Below are positions 1-5,046 of a stretch of DNA of 7,073 nt, piece by piece; position 1 is the stretch's first letter; each line of letters opens with the position of its first letter. The position numbers were made by a program, and so were the translations under genes. The stretch covers positions 1 through 7,073 of the forward strand of contig CALUDF010000164.1 of the NCBI GenBank assembly GCA_943914745.1, written 5' to 3'. A model generated the notes under the pieces. That model saw only the letters and a program-made list of their open reading frames with translations, searched no databases and was not told the origin of the DNA. This DNA comes from an uncultured Bacteriovorax sp. (GTDB lineage Bacteria > Bdellovibrionota > Bacteriovoracia > Bacteriovoracales > Bacteriovoracaceae).

Positions 1-1
1 G

Positions 2-70
2 TATCAGCCTTTGTATGAGAGTCTTGTTAAGGATTATAACCAAAGGACGCAAAGCCTGAGGATAAGATAG
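2..70 (+). CDS. 3' end of an upstream gene (partial, product unknown)
   Basis: An open frame enters from the left edge and ends at TAG (68-70). It gives 22 residues beginning YQPLYESLVKDYNQ and ending in a basic tail (SLRIR). The composition is protein-like and could be the helical C-terminus of a larger protein. The piece is too short to name a family. The other two forward frames close within about 60 bases, which weakly favours this one. It could be a chance open stretch. Confidence 0.35.
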   Translation, partial: YQPLYESLVKDYNQRTQSLRIR

Positions 71-85
71 CCAACTATTTTTATC
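61..85 (+). terminator. possible weak hairpin terminator over the upstream stop codon
   Basis: GATAAGATAG (61-70) can pair with CTATTTTTATC (75-85) around a CCAA loop, giving ten pairs with one G-U and one bulged T. The hairpin includes the stop codon of the partial upstream frame. The stem is AT-rich and no T-run follows at once; the nearest is T100-T104. If it acts as a terminator at all it would be a weak one. Confidence 0.22.
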
Positions 86-253
86 ACTTAAATTCGCTCT
101 TTTTAGGCTGATATTTATTCAACTTATTTCGTAACCTATTAATAAAGCGACATATTTTGCCTGGTTTTTAGAAAGGATAACGGTATTTCCAAATATCGTT
201 TAAACTTATTTATAAGTAATTAAATTCCTTAACTAAAAGAAGAAAAGCCAACT
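71..253 (+). other. AT-rich leader before the prepilin-like gene
   Basis: This 183-base stretch has no convincing gene. It holds two adjacent inverted repeats (179-200 and 204-217) and a purine-rich ribosome-binding stretch (AAGAAGAAAAG, about 238-247) before the ATG at 254. Several AT-rich hexamers resemble -10 boxes, for example TATAAG at 211-216, but none has a good -35 partner at 16-18 bases. No promoter is called. Confidence 0.5.
179..217. repeat. two adjacent inverted repeats upstream of the prepilin-like gene
   Basis: AACGGTATTT (179-188) and AAATATCGTT (191-200) are complementary arms around CC, with a single G/T mismatch out of ten. Four bases further on, ACTTAT (204-209) and ATAAGT (212-217) are perfect complementary arms around TT. 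Loops of two bases suit a dimer-binding DNA operator better than an RNA hairpin. The pair ends 36 bases before the start codon, where a regulator or a leader structure could act on the downstream gene. Confidence 0.4.
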
Positions 254-2128
254 ATGTTGAAACTCTTTAAAAATTCTAAAGGATTCACTCTAGTAGAGAT
301 CATGATTGCCTCAGGGCTCATGGCCGGTCTTGCTCTCATTGTTATGAACATTACAAGTCAGGGGACTAAAAACGCAAAGAGGATTTCTCAGGACGTTGAG
401 GTTGTGAATATCGTCAGTGATATTATGGGCGTTCTTAAAGATAGAAATAGTTGTGCGGCGACATTGAGAGGATCAATAGTCAGCACTAACGCTCTTGCAG
501 CAGCTGTTACGTTAGAGAAAAGAGATACGTCATATGCAGGGGGAATGGCTACAGTTACACCTGCGCATACAGGAGTTGATGCAACTATATATAATGCTGC
601 CGATAGAGCGGCCATTATCAGAGAAACAGCTCCGAATGATGGTACGACTCATTCGAGTGCAACAACTCGTGTTGCTACTCACGTCGTTGGAACTCGTTAT
701 GCTTTAGGGAACCAAGGAACTATGACTTTAGATGACCTTGCACTTTATGACTACGCTGCAGGACCAAACGCTACTGTTAAATTGAGAGTTAGATTCAGGA
801 TAAGTCCTAAAGCTGTAGGAACAGGGACAGGTGAAGATATTGCCAGAAATGTTTATATTACGAGATCGATTAATTTAAGAATTAATAAAGTATCTGCCGC
901 GACTACGTTTGACGATGTAGATGATCCAGAAGCAGATGTGGATTCATGTTATACCGATGAAAGTTTTTATAGAGATGCTGCTTGTCGATCTCTAGGTGGA
1001 GAGCCAGCGAGTAATGGAGAGTGCGAGAGTTTAGACGTTAAACGAACTAATAAAGCAGCTCCTCACACTGATACGATTGCAGCCCTTGAAGGGACAAAAG
1101 CAGACAGAGCTCTTACCTTAAACGGTGACCTTGCGATTTTAGATTCAGCAGGTGACACTGGAAGCTTTTATGTCTCTGGAGAGTCCGCTCTGCGTGGAGC
1201 AACGACGATGGGAGCGACAGCCCATATCGTAGGAGCTGCGACTCTTGATAACACTTTAACTGTCACAGGTGCGACGACTTTAAATAATACCTTATCTGTT
1301 GTTGGACCTAATGCAACCACTTTAGGTGGAACTCTAAACGTCACAGGCGCGACATCTCTTGGAAATACTCTAAACGTCACAGGTGCGACAACCTTAAATA
1401 ATACCTTATCTGTTGTTGGGGCCAATGCAACTACTTTAGGTGGAACTCTAAACGTCACGGGTGCGACAACTTTAAATAACACTCTCAATGTTAGTGGTGT
1501 TCATACGGCCAGTGAATTTATTATTCTTAATAAAACAGCTGCTCAGCTTGGGCCTCCTGGGGTTGCTGGCACTGATAAATATGTTGTTAACAAAGAATGG
1601 GTGTGGAGCACTTTAACAGGTTACTCAGCTAATCAGCTTTCTGCTGCTCAGAAAGAAGCGATTGTTTCATATGTTCTACAAAGTACGACGAATGACAATT
1701 ACACTAAAATAAAAGCGGACATTACATCTCATACGTTGGCTTCGATCTCTGCCATTGGGCAGTGTTCTTCAGGGTATTACACTCAGTATGTCACCTATAG
1801 TAATGGTGTTATTAACCATAGCTGTGGACTCTTACCTCCGGCATCTCCAAACTGTACACTCTGGCCTTCTCCATGCGACTCAGTCTATGCTAACGATATG
1901 GTCTATGCCGGCAACAGGTTCTGTTTAGCGGGGAATAACTGTATTACTGCAGGTAAGATCGCTTTCTGGGGACAATGTTACTGGGCTTCTCACCTTGGAT
2001 ATGGAGCCTATGCTGACGCCAGTACATCATTGGTAAATTGGATGTGTCCACCAAACTGGTTTGCTGCCGGTATCAGGACAAATACCTTCCCAGAACCATG
2101 GTGTTGTCCTGCAAAAATATTGAGATAG
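254..2128 (+). CDS. prepilin-like surface protein with tail-fibre-like repeats and Cys-rich C-terminus
   Basis: This is probably an exported, pilus- or pseudopilus-associated fibre or adhesin. Residues 1-10 form a short basic leader ending in Gly10. Phe11 and Glu15 (the +5 Glu) start a hydrophobic helix to about residue 33, the classic type IV prepilin peptidase site (KG|FTLVE). Residues 34-230 resemble a minor-pilin body without a named family. Cys232, Cys244 and Cys257 lie in a short Cys/Gly segment. Residues about 308-416 are repeats of the type VTGATTLNNTLSV, like those in phage tail fibres and other beta-structured fibres. A single GPPG patch lies at 433-436. Residues 500-624 hold ten cysteines (504, 524, 534, 541, 557, 563, 575, 598, 617, 618), suggesting a disulfide-bonded extracellular tip. 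The length is several times that of a typical pilin. The start is supported by the short leader and the purine-rich stretch upstream. The S74 gene follows 71 bases later. The prepilin leader is secure; adhesion is inferred. Confidence 0.85.
   Translation: MLKLFKNSKGFTLVEIMIASGLMAGLALIVMNITSQGTKNAKRISQDVEVVNIVSDIMGVLKDRNSCAATLRGSIVSTNALAAAVTLEKRDTSYAGGMATVTPAHTGVDATIYNAADRAAIIRETAPNDGTTHSSATTRVATHVVGTRYALGNQGTMTLDDLALYDYAAGPNATVKLRVRFRISPKAVGTGTGEDIARNVYITRSINLRINKVSAATTFDDVDDPEADVDSCYTDESFYRDAACRSLGGEPASNGECESLDVKRTNKAAPHTDTIAALEGTKADRALTLNGDLAILDSAGDTGSFYVSGESALRGATTMGATAHIVGAATLDNTLTVTGATTLNNTLSVVGPNATTLGGTLNVTGATSLGNTLNVTGATTLNNTLSVVGANATTLGGTLNVTGATTLNNTLNVSGVHTASEFIILNKTAAQLGPPGVAGTDKYVVNKEWVWSTLTGYSANQLSAAQKEAIVSYVLQSTTNDNYTKIKADITSHTLASISAIGQCSSGYYTQYVTYSNGVINHSCGLLPPASPNCTLWPSPCDSVYANDMVYAGNRFCLAGNNCITAGKIAFWGQCYWASHLGYGAYADASTSLVNWMCPPNWFAAGIRTNTFPEPWCCPAKILR
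1175..1501 (+). repeat. in-frame tail-fibre-like repeat array in the prepilin-like gene
   Basis: This stretch encodes residues about 308-416, built from units of roughly 12 residues (V-S/T-G-A-T-T-L-N-N-T-L-x-V). They alternate with a variant carrying NATTLGGTLN. The strict Gly, Asn/Thr and Leu spacing suggests a repetitive beta-strand fibre. The array has no frame break. Confidence 0.8.
1262..1489 (+). repeat. 114-bp tandem duplication (two copies) inside the coding repeat
   Basis: Copy 1 (1262-1375) and copy 2 (1376-1489) are each 38 codons. By eye they differ at about 17 of 114 positions. The first 78 bases differ at about six and the last 36 diverge more, with SLGNTLN against TLNNTLN in the protein. 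Both start with GTCACAGGTGCGAC. The unit length is a multiple of three, so gain or loss of a copy would keep the frame. Confidence 0.85.
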
Positions 2129-2144
2129 TTTTAATTTCACAATT

Positions 2145-2181
2145 TTTAGTTTAGACTTAGTCCATATTGGTCTAGACTGAA
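2145..2181 (+). other. intercistronic hairpin between the prepilin-like and S74 genes
   Basis: Bases 2145-2157 (core AGTTTAGAC) pair with 2169-2181 (core GTCTAGACT) as 13 consecutive pairs, three of them G-U, around an 11-base loop. The downstream Shine-Dalgarno AGAGG begins five bases after the stem. No T-run follows, so it is not a standard intrinsic terminator. It may limit read-through, protect the upstream mRNA end, or modulate translation of the S74 gene. Confidence 0.45.
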
Positions 2182-2185
2182 TATT

Positions 2186-2190
2186 AGAGG
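2186..2190 (+). promoter_or_regulatory. ribosome binding site that fixes the S74 start at 2200
   Basis: AGAGG lies nine bases before the ATG at 2200 but only three bases before the in-frame TTG at 2194. The spacing therefore favours the ATG, giving a 145-residue product. Confidence 0.6.
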
Positions 2191-2199
2191 TAATTGACG

Positions 2200-2637
2200 A
2201 TGCAAAATAACGATTCAAACAAAAACAAAAAAGAATACAACTTTGGTGAGATTAAAGAATACGATTTAGAAAAAATCGAGTCTGAAGTTCTCCAAGAAAG
2301 TGTTTACCTTGATGTTTTTGCGGGGTCTGATTTGGCGTTTAAAGAAAACGTTGCGCCTTTATCTCAGAAAGAAGCTCTCAATAAATTAGCGCGATTAAAT
2401 GCATACACTTTCGAGTATAAAACTTCTGATTTTCCACAACACAAATTCCCGAATGGCGAGCAAATTGGATTCATGGCCCAAGAAGTGGAAGCTCAGTTTC
2501 CTGAACTCATCAAAAAAGATGCAGAAGGGCACCGTTTCGTGAATTACATGCAGCTTGTTCCGGTCATGGCCGAAGCCATTAAAGAGCTCACTTCAAAAGT
2601 AGAGATGCTTGAGAAGAAGTTAGCTGAGAAAAAATAA
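2200..2637 (+). CDS. stand-alone peptidase S74 (intramolecular chaperone auto-processing) domain protein
   Basis: The 145-residue protein is nearly all S74 domain. Residues 1-40 are strongly charged with no signal peptide or membrane segment. The domain starts at GSDLAFKEN: Ser43 and Lys48 match the SDxxxK signature whose Ser-Lys pair performs self-cleavage in S74 proteins. The rest fits the family: NAYTFEYK (68-74), IGFMAQEVEAQFPEL (89-103) and VNYMQLVPVMAEAIKEL (114-130). A Lys/Glu-rich helix (131-145) looks like a short coiled coil. In phage tail spikes, endosialidases and MYRF-type proteins this domain sits at the C-terminus of a long passenger, trimerises it, then cuts itself off. Here there is almost no passenger. 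The gene lies just after a protein with tail-fibre-like repeats, so action on that protein in trans, or a split of an ancestral fusion, is plausible but inferred. Without a signal peptide its site of action is unclear. It converges with the next gene, two bases between stops. Confidence 0.85.
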   Translation: MQNNDSNKNKKEYNFGEIKEYDLEKIESEVLQESVYLDVFAGSDLAFKENVAPLSQKEALNKLARLNAYTFEYKTSDFPQHKFPNGEQIGFMAQEVEAQFPELIKKDAEGHRFVNYMQLVPVMAEAIKELTSKVEMLEKKLAEKK

Positions 2638-2639
2638 GA

Positions 2640-3374
2640 TCATTGAACGACTTGGATATTATTGCAGGTTTTGCAGACGTCGTGTTTGTAGCGGAAGCCT
2701 TTTTTTAGGTCTTCTCTAAAAGTTTCATATTCAGGCTTCATCCAAATGTCCTTGATATGCTCCTTAAAGATGTTCCCCATGATATTTTGTTCGTTATAGT
2801 CCTCGTAGCAGGTCACAACACTGCCATTGACTGTGACGACAAGAGAGCATGTGGGAATGAGGCATGTGCGCTTTAGGGGCTCTTTAAGCTCTTTTCCAAA
2901 CTCTACGAGACCTCCGCGATTGGAGTAGATGAGTTGTGAGTGGTCATAGTATTTAACATGTGTTTTCTCTTCGGGGGAGAGTTTCTTATAAGTCTCATCA
3001 AAAACGATTCGATTGATGCCCTTGTGTTGAGTGACGGTAAACTTGTCGACACCTGCAGCCCTCAGGGCGAAGTATTTTTCTTCATTTAAAAACATCCCAT
3101 TGGTAAAAATCTCAGAGCGGGTTTTCGGCAGGATTTTTTTAGAAGTCCTGACGAAGGTTTCTAGCTCAGGATGAAGAAGGGGTTCATTATAGAAGTGGTA
3201 GCTGATTCTTCCTTCGTATCCTATGTCTTTGAGCTGGTTCATGATGAGAGTGAACTGCTCAAGACTCATAAGCCCTTTTGAAATTCTTTCGGTGTTGGCA
3301 TTCGGGCAATAGGTGCAGGAGAGATTGCAATGGTGATTGATTTCAATCTCAATTCCTAAGAAGTATTTATTCAT
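2640..3374 (-). CDS. radical SAM/SPASM domain protein, 244 aa
   Basis: This is a probable radical S-adenosylmethionine enzyme with an extra iron-sulfur site. The cluster motif CNLSCTYC gives Cys16, Cys20 and Cys23 (CxxxCxxC). FYNEPLLHP (61-69) sits where the SAM-binding GGEP motif lies, with Asn replacing the second Gly. The SPASM tail has Cys171, Cys176, Cys189, Cys234 and Cys237. NGSVVTCYED (183-192), MGNI (199-202) and DIW (209-211) are typical of SPASM domains, which in many families bind auxiliary [4Fe-4S] clusters and act on peptides. At 244 residues it is short for the class, with a trimmed core barrel. Its ATG overlaps the stop of the upstream gene by four bases (3371-3374), and AAAGGTGG lies five bases before the ATG, so the pair is likely co-transcribed and coupled. 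The substrate cannot be read from sequence; some SPASM proteins act on non-peptides. Confidence 0.88.
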   Translation of the reverse strand: MNKYFLGIEIEINHHCNLSCTYCPNANTERISKGLMSLEQFTLIMNQLKDIGYEGRISYHFYNEPLLHPELETFVRTSKKILPKTRSEIFTNGMFLNEEKYFALRAAGVDKFTVTQHKGINRIVFDETYKKLSPEEKTHVKYYDHSQLIYSNRGGLVEFGKELKEPLKRTCLIPTCSLVVTVNGSVVTCYEDYNEQNIMGNIFKEHIKDIWMKPEYETFREDLKKGFRYKHDVCKTCNNIQVVQ

Positions 3375-4696
3375 GGCGCCACCTTTGCCCAGAGGTGCGC
3401 TTTTTGGGCAACTTTCATGAGTGAATTGTATTCTGGAAAAGTTTGCTCGAAGTTTAATCCGTGCCTGCGGTCAAATTCATTGATGAAGGCGTGAAAATCA
3501 GAGCGAAAGCGCAGAGTTTCTTCATTTTGGGTGCCTTTATTTACCCAACTGACAATTCTTTCGAATTTGCTGGATTCATAAGCTGAGAATTGTGAAAGCG
3601 CTTTCATGTAACGAAGATCTTCATTCATGATGGCTTTGAGATTTTCAGTGGCAAGATTGGCCCTCAAGTATTCCGGATCTTTCAGGTATGAGAGATCCAG
3701 AGTGACTCTCATGCCATGATCTTTTTTGTCAGCGACCCAATTGAGAAGCTCTCTAAAAGAAGAAACGGATAAAATGTTATAGGTGCACATGAGGACAATG
3801 TCTGTTTCGGGAAGAGAGTGAGATATTAAGTCTATATTCTCCTGGAATTTTTTTAGGTCTAATCCTTTGCGTATATAAACTGCTTGCTCTCCAAATCCGT
3901 CGAGGCTTGTAAAAATGGTCAATTTCCTGATGGCCTTTTTGGCGAGTAGAACTTTGACCTGAGAGAGGAATTTTTGCAATTGAGTGGAAGAGTAGCTTAA
4001 GTTTGTATTGAGAGCGAGCTCCAGGTGAGGAGAGGCGTGATTTTCAAGATAATCCAGAACAAGAGTTGTCTGCTTTGAAAGAAGAGGCTCGCCTCCTGTA
4101 ATGCGAAAAATTTTTAGATCCTGTGCTATTGTGGGAAACCATTTCCAGAAGGCTTCGATATAAGGGTTTTCGCCCTTAATTTCACTTTCTTTAGGCATCC
4201 TGTGTTGATTGGAGATGACCGGATAGGGACCGAATTTTTGCATTTCTCGTTCGATGGAAGTGCTGACGTCGGCCATGCAGTAAGCGCAATTGAGATTGCA
4301 TTCGGAGCTAAAGATAACTTCGAGGTAGGTAGGTGAAACTGGCCTATCCCAGGGAGTCTTTAGTGTCTCTTCAAGATGGGAAAAAGCCCAGTCATCAGTT
4401 GACTTGATAAAGCGATCAGAGATGAGCTCTTTTGAAGTGTCTTCAATTTTCCAGCAATATTCACATTCTGGAGGTCTTGTTCCTTCTAGCATCATTTTTC
4501 GCTGGAGCATTTTAAAGTGCGTATTGTGAAGAGCTGAAGGGTCAGCTGCTATTTCTTCGAGGGGGATTTTGTGTCTTTCAGGATGGTGACAGCTATGTGT
4601 GTAGCCTCGGCTGAGATCAATCGTCACCTGGTACCATTTTGCAAGGCAAAAGCCAGGAGGAGCATTCTTAATTTTATCTATTCTTTCATTTGTCAT
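3371..4696 (-). CDS. radical SAM protein with N-terminal twitch-like cysteine domain, 441 aa
   Basis: This is a predicted radical SAM enzyme with its accessory cysteines before the core. Residues 17-82 carry FCLAKWYQ (Cys17), a Cys36-His-His-Pro segment and CEYCW (Cys78, Cys81), preceded by LQRKMMLEG. This resembles the N-terminal twitch-type iron-sulfur domain seen in a family of radical SAM proteins. The core motif CNLNCAYC gives Cys133, Cys137 and Cys140. ITGGEPLL (199-206) is the SAM-binding motif, followed by barrel strands such as LALNTNLS (227-234) and TIFTSLDGFGE (260-270). The C-terminal 100 residues are helical, with no further cysteine cluster. It is first in the leftward unit, behind a good promoter (TTGCCT, 17 bases, TACAAT). 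No strong Shine-Dalgarno precedes the ATG. Its next neighbour is a SPASM enzyme, and a second twitch-type enzyme lies in the divergent unit. The reaction and substrate are unknown. Confidence 0.85.
   Translation of the reverse strand: MTNERIDKIKNAPPGFCLAKWYQVTIDLSRGYTHSCHHPERHKIPLEEIAADPSALHNTHFKMLQRKMMLEGTRPPECEYCWKIEDTSKELISDRFIKSTDDWAFSHLEETLKTPWDRPVSPTYLEVIFSSECNLNCAYCMADVSTSIEREMQKFGPYPVISNQHRMPKESEIKGENPYIEAFWKWFPTIAQDLKIFRITGGEPLLSKQTTLVLDYLENHASPHLELALNTNLSYSSTQLQKFLSQVKVLLAKKAIRKLTIFTSLDGFGEQAVYIRKGLDLKKFQENIDLISHSLPETDIVLMCTYNILSVSSFRELLNWVADKKDHGMRVTLDLSYLKDPEYLRANLATENLKAIMNEDLRYMKALSQFSAYESSKFERIVSWVNKGTQNEETLRFRSDFHAFINEFDRRHGLNFEQTFPEYNSLMKVAQKAHLWAKVAP
3379..3386 (-). promoter_or_regulatory. 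ribosome binding site for the SPASM radical SAM gene
   Basis: On the minus strand AAAGGTGG lies five bases before the ATG at 3374, inside the 3' end of the upstream gene. It supports the ATGA-overlap start and independent or re-initiating translation of the second gene. Confidence 0.55.
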
Positions 4697-4711
4697 TGGA
4701 ATGCTTTGTTA

Positions 4712-4738
4712 TTGACGTTGGTTTGATGATTGTAGAAT
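4712..4738 (+). promoter_or_regulatory. predicted rightward promoter for the PqqD-like operon
   Basis: TTGACG (4712-4717) and TAGAAT (4733-4738) each match the sigma-70 consensus at 5 of 6 positions, but the 15-base spacer is shorter than the ideal 17. The -10 overlaps the leftward -10 by two bases. A start near 4745 would leave a leader of about 26 bases with the Shine-Dalgarno AGAGGAG at 4758-4764. Confidence 0.4.
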
Positions 4739-4757
4739 AATTTTGTGAAGAAGGCAA
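4729..4757 (-). promoter_or_regulatory. predicted leftward promoter for the two radical SAM genes
   Basis: Read on the minus strand, TTGCCT (4752-4757) is separated by exactly 17 bases from TACAAT (4729-4734). These match the sigma-70 consensus at 4 of 6 and 5 of 6 positions. The predicted transcript would start about 25-30 bases before the ATG at 4696. The -35 lies inside the region that becomes the 5' leader of the divergent gene. Confidence 0.55.
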
Positions 4758-4764
4758 AGAGGAG
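4758..4764 (+). promoter_or_regulatory. strong ribosome binding site of the PqqD-like gene
   Basis: AGAGGAG is followed by six bases and then the ATG at 4771. It is the best Shine-Dalgarno in the window and suggests that the small PqqD-like protein is made efficiently. Confidence 0.65.
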
Positions 4765-4770
4765 AAAGAG

Positions 4771-5046
4771 ATGTTTGATTGCAATTACGTTGTGCTAGAA
4801 AGTGTAGTTTCCCGAGCGAATCAGGACGGAACAGTCATTCTCATGAAAATGGATGAAGGCAATACATTTTTTAAAATCGATGGGGTGGCAGCAGAAGTCT
4901 GGAAAGAGCTTTCAAATAAGAAAAACATCAATGACATCACGAAAGATCTTATCAGTGCCTATAATGCACCTGAGGAAAAAATTAAGACTGACGTTAAAAA
5001 CTTCGTTGAGACGTTGCTGACAAAAGATCTCATTAAAAAAGTTTGA
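4771..5046 (+). CDS. PqqD-family protein (RiPP recognition element-like), 91 aa
   Basis: Length and pattern match the PqqD family. YVVLESVVSR (6-15) and TVILMKMDEGNTFFKIDG (21-38) form the N-terminal beta strands. AAEVWKELSNK (40-50) gives the conserved Trp helix. INDITKDLISAYN (53-65) and VKNFVETLLTKDLIKKV (75-91) form the winged-helix part. PqqD-like domains bind the leader of a precursor peptide and present it to a radical SAM or other modifying enzyme. Here it is first in a unit with a glycosyltransferase and a radical SAM protein, and it is divergent from two more radical SAM genes. It has no PQQ genes around it, so pqqD itself is unlikely. Some stand-alone PqqD-like proteins occur in polysaccharide or unknown loci, so a peptide partner is likely but not shown. 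Its stop overlaps the next start by four bases. Confidence 0.88.
   Translation: MFDCNYVVLESVVSRANQDGTVILMKMDEGNTFFKIDGVAAEVWKELSNKKNINDITKDLISAYNAPEEKIKTDVKNFVETLLTKDLIKKV

Noticed and set aside
388..615. 75-codon minus-strand open frame
   Set aside because: It lies wholly inside the prepilin-like gene and has no recognisable motif.
1168..1488. 106-codon open frame on the minus strand rich in VVAPVTFRV repeats
   Set aside because: It is the antisense reading of the coding repeats of the prepilin-like gene. Its repeats come only from the plus-strand repeat, and it has no ribosome binding site or family signature.
1262..1489. CRISPR-like or intergenic satellite repeat
   Set aside because: The copies are contiguous, in frame and translated as a protein repeat, with no spacers.
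1550..1572. Collagen-like Gly-X-Y segment (GPPGVAG)
   Set aside because: Only about two triplets are present, too few for a collagen helix.
2194..2199. TTG at 2194 as the start of the S74 gene
   Set aside because: It is only three bases from AGAGG. The ATG at 2200 has a workable nine-base spacing.
2027..2218. 63-codon minus-strand open frame crossing the 2129-2199 gap
   Set aside because: It mostly overlaps the Cys-rich end of the prepilin-like gene, resembles no family, and covers the hairpin.
254..2637. Prophage or phage tail region
   Set aside because: S74 and fibre-like repeats occur in phages, but the fibre has a prepilin leader and no capsid, baseplate, integrase or lysis gene is present.
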